From assembly GCA_938008535.1 (NCBI GenBank), contig CALLKF010000097.1:8839-72838 (forward strand): 64,000 bases of DNA, in the 5' to 3' direction. The translations under genes were made by a program, and so were the position numbers. This stretch comes from an uncultured Saprospirales bacterium. Lineage in GTDB: Bacteria; Bacteroidota; Bacteroidia; Chitinophagales; JADIYW01. This document shows positions 1 to 7,399 of this stretch, piece by piece; within the stretch, counting starts at the first letter, position 1; each line of letters begins with the position of its first letter. The notes under the pieces were generated by a model that did not search any database, was not told where the DNA came from, and saw only the letters and a program-made list of their open reading frames with translations.

Positions 1-2949
1 ACGGTATATGTTAAAGATGTAAACGGTTGTATTTCTACCACAAGAGTTACAATTAGCACATTGTTGGCACCAACATTATCTGTTACTTCTACCGATGCAA
101 ATTGCACAGCCAGTAATGGCACAATAACTGCTGTTGGAAGTGGTGGAACTGCACCTTTACAATACAGCATCAATGGTACTACATATCAAAGCAGCGGCAA
201 TTTTACTAACATAGGCGCAGGCACTTATACCGTATATTTAAAAGATGGTGCAAATTGTATCATCACTACTTCTGTAACAATTTTATCCAATGGTGCAGGT
301 CCTGGTATTACGAGTTTCACCGTACGAACTAAATACTATCCGTGTAATGGTAACACTACAGGTAGCATTACAAATCCACGTGTAAATGGCGCCAATTGTG
401 GTACTTGCACATTCAGTTTAGATGGAGCTCCATTCATAGCAAATGCAACACAACTTTATCCAACTGTAACACCAGGCACCCACACCCTTATCGCAAAAGA
501 TGCGAATGGTTGTACCAAAACAATTACTGTAGTCATTAGTGCTACTCCAAACTCATCTGTATCGGCAGTTGTTACCGCAACTGCATGCAATGGAAACACT
601 GGAAAAATAGCACTTACAGGTATAGGCACTCATACACCTTTCCACGTCAGTATTTCTGGTATAGGTGGACCATGGATTACATTTGATCCAACTTATACAT
701 TTACTGGTTTGACACCTGGAATTTATACTATAATTTCTGCTGATGATGAAAGTTATGACATTGGTCCACCTGAAATCCCTGGTGGATGTTTAGACACAGT
801 AACCGTTGTAGTTCCAGCCATTGGTGGTCCTGTTATTAGATCTATCAATAAAACAAATGGTTCTTGTCATCTGGATGATGGCACGTTTACAGTACACGCC
901 AATGGTGGCACTGGTTTATTAACGTATATCCTAAATGGTAGTATAGTTCAATCAGATAGTATTTTCACAAATCTATCTACCGGAATTTATCAAATAGATG
1001 TAATGGATGAAGATGGTTGTATGAATACAAGATATGATACAATCACCAATCCGGACGGGCCAAGTGTTACCGCTATTCAAACGCCTACTTCATGTGGACT
1101 TTCGAATGGTGTAATTACTGCAAGCGGATCAGGCGGAACGGCACCATTACAATACAGTTTAAATGGTACTGTATTTCAGAACAGCAATACATTTACTGGA
1201 TTGGCTACCGGAACATACACCGTTTGGATAGCAGATTTTTCTTCTTGTCTTTCTACTACTTCAGTAAGCATCTCAAGTACACCAAAACCTACAGTCACTG
1301 CATATATGGTTGCTGCCTCTTGCAATAGCAGCAATGGAATGATTATAGCCAATGGTGCCAGCGGCACTCAACCTTATCAATATAGTATCAATGGAACTGT
1401 TTTTCAAAGCAGTAATGCTTTCACTGGTTTAGATGCCGGCAATTACACCATTACCATAAAAGATTCAAAAGGTTGTATAAACACAACAGGTATTTCTGTC
1501 GGAAATATTGCTGCGCCTACTGTTTCTTTAGTTCAAACACCTGCTACTTGTTTTAATGCAAATGGTATCATTACGGCTACCGGTTCTGGTGGTGTTGCTC
1601 CATTGCAATTCTCATTAAACAATGATACTTCTTTCCAAAGCGGAAATATTTTCAATGGTCTTTTAGCCGGTTCTTATACCGTTTATATTAAAGATGCAAA
1701 TGGCTGTCAGAGTTCTAAAAATATTTTAGTTACCAATCCAAACGTGCCGCAAACATTAACAGCTACAGTAACCAACGCTTCATGCGGCAATAGCAATGGA
1801 AGTGTTATTGCTGCTGCTACTGGTGGAACAGGCGCGTTACAATACAGCTTAAATGGTTCTGCTTTTCAAGCAAGCACCTCTTTTACTTTATTAGCTGCAG
1901 GCACTTATCCGTTAATTGTAAAGGATGTAAATAATTGTCAAAAAACAATCAATGTAACCGTAGCCAATTTAGCTTCGCCAACCGTTTCTGCTATTCCAAC
2001 TTTATCATCTTGTTTTGCAAACGATGGTACTATAACAGCCACAGGAATTGGTGGAACAGGTGCGCTTACTTATAGTAAAAATGGCGTTGCTTTTCAGAGC
2101 AGTCCTGTATTTAACAATCTTGCGCCAGGCACATATACCATTACAGTAAAAGACACAAAGAATTGTATTGCTACAGAAACCAATATTGTTGTTGGTCATG
2201 TAACTGGACCAACGGTAACTGCCTTTGATTCTGTTTCTGTATGTGGTGAAAATATTGTTGCCTTGCCAAACAATGGCACATCTCCATTTCACTATAGTTT
2301 AAATGATTCAGCTTATCAGAATAGCAACATTTTCAGTTGTCATGGACCAGGTGTTTACGAAGTAAAAGTAATGGATGCCAATGGATGTAAAGATTCTTTT
2401 TTATTAGATATTCCTGTTCAGTTACCTGTTGAACTAATTACATTTACAGGACACGTTGATAATAAATTCAATATTTTAGAATGGACAACTGCGTCAGAAA
2501 AAAACAACGCCTACTTCATTTTAGAGAAATCGCACAATGGAATTAATTTTGATTCACTGGCAAAAATTAACGGTGCAGGCAACTGCAATATAGTATTGAA
2601 TTATGCTTATACGGATGAGCTTCCTTTTGATGGAAATAATTATTACCGATTAAAACAAACAGACTTTAACGGAACGTATCACTACTCAAACATAATATTA
2701 TTACATTCAAAAAATAGTATCGCTTACAGTCACACCTATTTTCCAAATTCAAACGAATTGGAAGTCGTAGTAAATAATACAGGAAATAAAACGATTGAGT
2801 TGATTGATAACAATGGCAGAAAAATACTTAGCACCAACACGACTGAAAATAAAATAAAAATAAATACTGCAAAACTGGCAAAAGCAGTTTACTTCTTGTC
2901 CATCAAATCTGAAAATATTTCGGAAATATTTAAAGTAGAAATTTATTAA
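1..2949 (+). CDS. SprB-repeat cell-surface protein with T9SS sorting tail (5' partial)
   Basis: The reading frame is open from base 1, so the N-terminus lies outside the window and 982 codons are visible. About ten complete units of roughly 78 residues follow a partial one. Each starts with a Cys-x-x-(S)NG motif, continues GSGGTAPLQYS-NGT-FQSS and ends KDANGC, with two cysteines that could pair within the unit. This is the SprB-type repeat of Bacteroidota gliding and adhesion proteins. From about residue 808 (LPVELITFTG) a fibronectin-like linker begins, followed by a divergent T9SS type A C-terminal domain. Expected fate is export through Sec and T9SS and attachment to the cell surface. Function as an adhesin is inferred from the repeat family; the ligand is unknown. 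Confidence 0.9.
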   Translation, partial: TVYVKDVNGCISTTRVTISTLLAPTLSVTSTDANCTASNGTITAVGSGGTAPLQYSINGTTYQSSGNFTNIGAGTYTVYLKDGANCIITTSVTILSNGAGPGITSFTVRTKYYPCNGNTTGSITNPRVNGANCGTCTFSLDGAPFIANATQLYPTVTPGTHTLIAKDANGCTKTITVVISATPNSSVSAVVTATACNGNTGKIALTGIGTHTPFHVSISGIGGPWITFDPTYTFTGLTPGIYTIISADDESYDIGPPEIPGGCLDTVTVVVPAIGGPVIRSINKTNGSCHLDDGTFTVHANGGTGLLTYILNGSIVQSDSIFTNLSTGIYQIDVMDEDGCMNTRYDTITNPDGPSVTAIQTPTSCGLSNGVITASGSGGTAPLQYSLNGTVFQNSNTFTGLATGTYTVWIADFSSCLSTTSVSISSTPKPTVTAYMVAASCNSSNGMIIANGASGTQPYQYSINGTVFQSSNAFTGLDAGNYTITIKDSKGCINTTGISVGNIAAPTVSLVQTPATCFNANGIITATGSGGVAPLQFSLNNDTSFQSGNIFNGLLAGSYTVYIKDANGCQSSKNILVTNPNVPQTLTATVTNASCGNSNGSVIAAATGGTGALQYSLNGSAFQASTSFTLLAAGTYPLIVKDVNNCQKTINVTVANLASPTVSAIPTLSSCFANDGTITATGIGGTGALTYSKNGVAFQSSPVFNNLAPGTYTITVKDTKNCIATETNIVVGHVTGPTVTAFDSVSVCGENIVALPNNGTSPFHYSLNDSAYQNSNIFSCHGPGVYEVKVMDANGCKDSFLLDIPVQLPVELITFTGHVDNKFNILEWTTASEKNNAYFILEKSHNGINFDSLAKINGAGNCNIVLNYAYTDELPFDGNNYYRLKQTDFNGTYHYSNIILLHSKNSIAYSHTYFPNSNELEVVVNNTGNKTIELIDNNGRKILSTNTTENKIKINTAKLAKAVYFLSIKSENISEIFKVEIY

Positions 2950-3036
2950 ATAGCATTCTTCTTCAAAACATAGAGTTATTTTTTATGGATGATATTTAAT
3001 TTGTTTTGACTACTTTTAATCAGATAAATAAACTTC

Positions 3037-3333
3037 ATGGAACCGAAAGAATATACAGCCAGCCGATTAACAGAAGGAAACAAACTATTTCCTGCAAAAA
3101 TAATATTGGAAGACAACGGCGTTACATTCAAAGTGCCTTCCTTTTTCAGTGGACAAGAAACCACTATACCATATTCCAGAATTTCATCTGTTAATTTAGA
3201 TTCGCCATTTGTTGGTTTTAGCGATATCATTATAGAAACTACTGGCGAAGGAAGAGTGCAAGTGCATGGCTTCACCGCTGATGAAGTGAAAGAAATGAAA
3301 CAATTGATTTTAGAAAAAATAAATGCGCTGTAG
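3037..3333 (+). CDS. PH-like domain small protein
   Basis: 98 residues, no signal peptide or membrane segment. The pattern of short beta strands (KIILEDNGVTFKVPS, TTIPYSRISSVNLDS, DIIIETTGEG) followed by a C-terminal helix (DEVKEMKQLILEKI) fits the bacterial PH-like fold. In this fold the phrase with I-P-Y-S-R-I-S-S-V sits in the middle of the sheet. It ends 39 bases from the convergent DUF4256 gene. The molecular role is unknown; bacterial PH domains usually serve as protein or membrane contact modules. The call rests on fold-like sequence pattern, not on a recognised named gene. Confidence 0.65.
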   Translation: MEPKEYTASRLTEGNKLFPAKIILEDNGVTFKVPSFFSGQETTIPYSRISSVNLDSPFVGFSDIIIETTGEGRVQVHGFTADEVKEMKQLILEKINAL

Positions 3334-3371
3334 TTTTTATTTACTGAAATAAGTATTATCGATTTTCATTT

Positions 3372-3941
3372 CTAAACTCTTAGCGAGCCACGAAATCCTC
3401 TGACAGCATAGTAAGATTCGGCACCATTATGATACACAAAAACAGTATCATAGCGTCTGTCACAAAAAACAGCACCACCTAATTTTCGAATAGCATCAGG
3501 TGTTTTTATCCAGCTCGATGTTTTCAAATCAAACTTTCCTAATTGTTGTAGCGCACGATATTGTTCTTCATTCAAGATCTCAATACCTATTTCTGCAGCC
3601 ATATCAACAGCACTGTTTTTAGGTTTAAATTCTTTTCGTGAATCCAGTGCTGCACGATCATAACAAAAACTTCTGCGCTCTTTCGGACTTTCAGCCGAAC
3701 AATCATAAAAAATATATTCACCAGTTTTTTTATCCAATCCAACCACATCAGGTTCGCCGCCAGTTGCTTCCATTTCATGCAGCGACCACAATTTTTCTTT
3801 CTTAGCTTCCAGCTTTGCTGCTACTTTATTCCATTCAATGTCTTTGTGTCTATTTATATTTTTCTCAAAACGTGTTTTTAATGTATTGAGTATTTCTTCA
3901 CGTTGTTTTGGTGATAGTTCTTTTTTATTTCCTTTTGCCAT
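3372..3941 (-). CDS. DUF4256 family protein
   Basis: 189 residues, cytoplasmic. It matches the DUF4256 pattern: an N-terminal helical region (KQREEILNTLKTRFEKN), a middle block LHEMEATGGEPDVVG and FYDCSAESPKERRSFCYD, and a C-terminal block ending YDTVFVYHNGAESYYAVRGFRG. The length agrees with the family. No reaction is known for this family, and no catalytic motif is obvious beyond conserved Asp, Glu and Tyr residues. A clear promoter lies 47 bases upstream (3988-4018). The gene is convergent with the PH-like gene and is transcribed alone. Confidence 0.85.
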   Translation of the reverse strand: MAKGNKKELSPKQREEILNTLKTRFEKNINRHKDIEWNKVAAKLEAKKEKLWSLHEMEATGGEPDVVGLDKKTGEYIFYDCSAESPKERRSFCYDRAALDSRKEFKPKNSAVDMAAEIGIEILNEEQYRALQQLGKFDLKTSSWIKTPDAIRKLGGAVFCDRRYDTVFVYHNGAESYYAVRGFRGSLRV

Positions 3942-3987
3942 AATCTGTTTTATGTAGGTTAGATATATGCTGCTTTTTTACCTTATC

Positions 3988-4018
3988 CAAATATACTTTT
4001 TTAACAATAAAAGTCCAA
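3988..4018 (-). promoter_or_regulatory. Bacteroidota-type promoter of the DUF4256 gene
   Basis: On the minus strand TTG (4016-4018) is followed by exactly 20 bases and TATATTTG (3988-3995), matching the TTG / TAnnTTTG sigma-ABfr consensus. Predicted transcript start is near 3982, giving a leader of about 40 nt. It shares 18 identical bases, AAAAAGTATATTTGGATA, with the rhomboid promoter. Confidence 0.75.
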
Positions 4019-4236
4019 ATTTCCTATGCAATAGCGCGGTATCACTGCATCGGCAGCCATTTCAGTGCCACCAAACATCTTTCCATCTGCTTACAAAAAA
4101 AATTATACAAATGTGAATGATGTAATGTTTTTATTTATTTCTGTAATACAACACAAGTCAATAAATCACAATTTTGAGTTATACAATTTTTAACTGGTGA
4201 AACTCTAACAAAGCGTCACTCATAAATAAAAATACA

Positions 4237-4509
4237 ATGAAATTAGCACAACCGATTTTTGACAAAAAAAAGAGCAGAGTAAAAAACGTAGATAATTTTA
4301 TACAACCGCCACCATTGGATATTCAACATATCAGTCTGGATAAAAAATCGCAAAAAGAATTTAGCAAGCAAAAGGATGTAAGAAAAAATAATGAAGGCGA
4401 TGGCGTTAAACCGGAGTTGAGAAGTCAATTATATGCACCAAAACAAAACAATGAAAATGTAGTAAGCGAAAATTTCAACGATACAAAAAAGCTACATCCA
4501 CAAAAATAA
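4237..4509 (+). CDS. Small charged hypothetical protein
   Basis: 90 residues, rich in Lys, Asn, Gln and Asp, with no membrane segment and no recognisable domain; most of it looks disordered. It starts MKLAQPIFDKKK after a purine-rich stretch (AAATAAAAATACA). It is followed 25 bases later by the small membrane protein at 4535, in the same direction, so the two are probably co-transcribed. I do not recognise the family. Codon use resembles neighbouring genes and the upstream context is plausible, which is why I keep it as a gene. Confidence 0.55.
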   Translation: MKLAQPIFDKKKSRVKNVDNFIQPPPLDIQHISLDKKSQKEFSKQKDVRKNNEGDGVKPELRSQLYAPKQNNENVVSENFNDTKKLHPQK

Positions 4510-4534
4510 TTTTTAATCTTTTAAACGTATTATC

Positions 4535-4693
4535 ATGGGAAATTTATTGTATTTAGTAGCAGTTGTCTTAGTCATTGCGTGGGCCGTTGGCTTCTTCGCA
4601 GTGCATATTGGTGGCGGATTCATCCATATTTTATTGGTTATTGCAGTAATTTCAGTAATATTCAGAATTATCCAAGGAAGAAGTTCCGTATAA
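4535..4693 (+). CDS. lmo0937-type small membrane protein (DUF5670)
   Basis: 52 residues: MGNLLYLVAVVLVIAWAVGF, then GGGFIHILLVIAVISVIFRI and the tail IQGRSSV. Two hydrophobic helices are separated by a glycine turn. This matches the short lmo0937 / DUF5670 membrane proteins, which have no assigned biochemical function and are often linked to envelope stress in surveys. It follows the 90-residue gene by 25 bases and probably shares its transcript. The 184-base stretch after it (4694-4877) holds only an imperfect inverted repeat (AAGGCG...CGCCTT) and no gene. Confidence 0.8.
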   Translation: MGNLLYLVAVVLVIAWAVGFFAVHIGGGFIHILLVIAVISVIFRIIQGRSSV

Positions 4694-4877
4694 AAAAATG
4701 TAAGAAACGTGAAGGCGCAATTGTAGATAGGTAACTATTTGCAGTTGTCGCCTTTATATTTCTTGGCTTTATTGGCTATACAGTGGTGTAGAAATTTATT
4801 TGGTTCAGATATAGGTGTATTAAAGGTTTTGGTGATTCGCAAAGTTCTGTTTTGTGAGGTTTGCATTGGTGGTTGTT

Positions 4878-6434
4878 TTATATTGTTTCGTCTTGTTGCT
4901 TTAAAGTCATACGAAATAAGAGTCCAATGATAAAGCCATTCAAAAGTCCACCAATATGTGCAGCATTGTCAATGCCACCTGTCAAGCCCATCAATAAATT
5001 ATAACCTACAAATATTAAAATGCTTACCAAAAATGATTTTACGAATTCAGGTGTAAATACCTTGGTCAATAACAGTGCAAGGAAAATCCCATAAAGTCCG
5101 AAAATTGCTCCTGATGCGCCAACACTTACTGTTGCATCATACCACCATATGCTGGCACAGCTTGCTAAAATACCGGTCAACAAATAGGCAAATAAATACT
5201 TTATTCTTCCAAATAATGGCTCTAAGAAAATGCCAACGAATAATAAACCACACATATTTGCCAGTAGATGCATGAGTCCACCGTGTAAAAATGTGTTTGT
5301 CAATAATCGCCACCATTCTCCGTTTGTTGTCAATGGTCGATAATTCGCACCCCAATTTAATAAGTCTTGTCCTTTAAAAGAGATAAAACCTAAGCCTGCA
5401 AAGACCATAATTAAATAAATAGCGAGGTTAGCGTAAATTAAAATGGGTGTTATAAAAAATCCTTCCTTGGGTATTAAAAATTCTAAAAATTCTTTTAAAT
5501 CATTTTCTTCTGATGGTGTTCCACTTTCAAAACGAGTAAGTTCGTCGTTGTCAAATTTTGGAATTAAAATCATTATTAACCAAATCAAAGCTCCAATTCC
5601 AAACGCACCAAAGATCCAGACGAAGGTATGACCAAGTCGTTTTTCAAATGGTTCATTAACGGATAAAAATACCGATGCATCGTTTGATGTATATTTAGCA
5701 CATTTCTTTACCGCTTCCTTAAATCCATCACCGTCTTCACTATTACCAACTCTATTAAGATAAATAAACTGATTTACTTCTTTCTTGTCAAAATCTTCCT
5801 GACTTTTTTTTGCAAACGCTTGATATTTTTCCTCTTTCTCATTTTCTTCAAGTCGGTTACTAACTCTATCTGAATATTCTACTCCAATCCACGCCAAACA
5901 ATTTGATTTAGAAGTGTCTGCATCGCTGCCTAAAATTGGAAGTACAACATACAAGTGCATATTAAAATCTTCGTTATGTCTTCCGCTAACATCAAATGAA
6001 GGATAAACGCCAATATTTAATTTATCTATGTAGAATTTCTTGACAGTGTAATATTTTGTCTGTTCTTGATTATTTATTGAATTAATATTCTCAAGCTGAG
6101 TTAATTTTCCAGTAGCCATTTCTAAATAATCTTGAGCAATTATTATCGGAATTGAAAGAGCAAGCCAAAGTATAAATGTATAGAAGTCAATCCAGCTACC
6201 TTTTTTTGTTTTTAAATCTAATAGTTTAAGCCTTGCTCGCAGATAAAATAAAATCGGAATTGCTGGAAGTACAAAAGGAATACCAAAATTGACTATGAAT
6301 TCTTTTATAGAAAATAGTTTAAGGTTGATGATCAGCAACCAATTTAAAAATGTATAAAGTCCGCAAAGCCCAAATGCTGTCAGTAAAAATGGAATGTATA
6401 ATAGTTTAAGCTTTTTAGTAATTGTTGTCGTCAT
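4878..6434 (-). CDS. Rhomboid intramembrane serine protease with long N-terminal extension
   Basis: The C-terminal ~190 residues form a rhomboid domain: ANYRPLTTNGEWWRLLTNTF, the HGGLMHLLANM loop, the catalytic serine in GASGAIFGLYG and the partner histidine in NAAHIGGLLNG. Before it lies a long extension with four predicted membrane helices around a polar region of about 150 residues (YYTVKKFYIDKLNIGVYPSFD onwards). Known rhomboids cleave transmembrane substrates within the bilayer; the substrate here is unknown. The frame also allows a start at 6503. I prefer ATG 6434 because the promoter's -7 element ends at 6518, which would leave under 10 nt of leader for 6503. In either case the rhomboid domain is complete. 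Confidence 0.9.
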   Translation of the reverse strand: MTTTITKKLKLLYIPFLLTAFGLCGLYTFLNWLLIINLKLFSIKEFIVNFGIPFVLPAIPILFYLRARLKLLDLKTKKGSWIDFYTFILWLALSIPIIIAQDYLEMATGKLTQLENINSINNQEQTKYYTVKKFYIDKLNIGVYPSFDVSGRHNEDFNMHLYVVLPILGSDADTSKSNCLAWIGVEYSDRVSNRLEENEKEEKYQAFAKKSQEDFDKKEVNQFIYLNRVGNSEDGDGFKEAVKKCAKYTSNDASVFLSVNEPFEKRLGHTFVWIFGAFGIGALIWLIMILIPKFDNDELTRFESGTPSEENDLKEFLEFLIPKEGFFITPILIYANLAIYLIMVFAGLGFISFKGQDLLNWGANYRPLTTNGEWWRLLTNTFLHGGLMHLLANMCGLLFVGIFLEPLFGRIKYLFAYLLTGILASCASIWWYDATVSVGASGAIFGLYGIFLALLLTKVFTPEFVKSFLVSILIFVGYNLLMGLTGGIDNAAHIGGLLNGFIIGLLFRMTLKQQDETI

Positions 6435-6517
6435 ACTTATATTTGTATAGTTCGTTATAAAATAGCGCAAGCCAACCAACAACAAGTTGTAAATACTTAA
6501 CATTATTTCATACTATC

Positions 6518-6548
6518 CAAATATACTTTTTCTATAATAACTAACCAA
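6518..6548 (-). promoter_or_regulatory. Bacteroidota-type promoter of the rhomboid gene
   Basis: On the minus strand TTG (6546-6548), 20 bases, then TATATTTG (6518-6525). The core is 18 bases identical to the promoter of the DUF4256 gene, and TTGG is shared at -33. It decides in favour of the downstream start codon for the rhomboid gene. Confidence 0.75.
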
Positions 6549-6669
6549 ATAAACTAATAAATAATGTGTAGTCAACAAACAAGCAAATGTAATCAAGGAT
6601 TTTTGAAATGGCTGCAACAGTGTGCAATAGGTTCGCCAACTAAAATACAATCTGCGCGAACGCCATTGC

Positions 6670-6921
6670 ATTGCACCGCATCACAAAACAATTTCACCGA
6701 ATCAAAACAATATTTCACTGAATCATAAAATCATTTCACCGAATCAAGAAATTATTGCAAGCATTTATAAAACTATTGCAATAAATAAAGAACACATTTC
6801 AGTAAATTAGCAAATCATTTCAGTAAATAATAAAACTATTTCACCGCTTCATTATACTATTTCACAGAATGAATAAATCATTTCACGTGATCTTAAAATA
6901 ATTTCAAATAATCACCACATC
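6670..6921. repeat. 12-unit degenerate tandem array, strict 21-bp period
   Basis: The core (A)TT(T/G)CA with a following (CCG)AATCA-like half recurs with starts at 6670, 6691, 6712, 6733, 6754, 6775, 6796, 6817, 6838, 6859, 6880 and 6901, always exactly 21 bases apart. The consensus is ATTTCACCGAATCA followed by seven A/T-rich bases (taaaatc-like). Units differ at several positions but never in length. The array fills most of the 538-base gene-free stretch between the rhomboid and XRE genes. Twenty-one bases is two helical turns, so all cores face one side of the DNA. This suggests repeated protein-binding sites, but function is inferred. Confidence 0.85.
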
Positions 6922-6972
6922 CATGCAATAAATCAACATGCACAAACGTTTATACATGAAAAAATAGTCGTC

Positions 6973-7344
6973 ATGTTAAGTTTCAATATTGCCGGTGTTC
7001 TTAACGCCAGAGAAATTCCAAACCACAACCAGTACTTATGTCGTCACGGTTTCAGTCCGTTTATGGTAAGTCGTTGGCTAAACCACAAAACGCAAAGTAT
7101 CAGCAACCGCAACTTAGAGCAACTTTGCCTGTTGTTGCATTGCACACCTAATGATTTGTATGTATATAGCAGCACACCAAATACATTTCAAACCAAGAAC
7201 CAGCCACTCTATAATTTGAAACCGCTAACAGTAAAACAACCAGTAGTACAACTCTTACATCAGCTGTCTGTTGAGCAATTTAAAGAAGTACGCGACGCAT
7301 TTGATGAAATATTGAAGAACATGGAACACGAAAAACATCCATAA
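6973..7344 (+). CDS. XRE/Cro-type helix-turn-helix regulator
   Basis: 123 residues. The N-terminal half has the short Cro-like fold: a start helix, then FSPFMVSRWLNHKTQSISNRNLEQLCLLLHCTPNDLY, where SRWLNHK fits the recognition region and LCLLLHCTPNDLY is the characteristic closing helix. The C-terminal half (VVQLLHQLSVEQFKEVRDAFDEIL) could be a dimerisation helix. It lies 51 bases after the 21-bp array, and autoregulation through that array is an attractive inference. Nothing in the sequence names its target. It is convergent with the helicase gene. Confidence 0.8.
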   Translation: MLSFNIAGVLNAREIPNHNQYLCRHGFSPFMVSRWLNHKTQSISNRNLEQLCLLLHCTPNDLYVYSSTPNTFQTKNQPLYNLKPLTVKQPVVQLLHQLSVEQFKEVRDAFDEILKNMEHEKHP

Positions 7345-7399
7345 GAATAGAAACAAGAAAACAATTTTCTTAAACAATATGCAACTCTTAGCGAAGTAG

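Noticed and set aside
6564..6728. 54-codon reading frame starting MCSQQTSKC
   Set aside because: It runs into the 21-bp array, has no domain, no clear promoter and stops after two repeat units; probably chance.
6670..6921. CRISPR array
   Set aside because: There are no unique spacers; units are continuous, degenerate and only 21 bases long, with no cas genes nearby.
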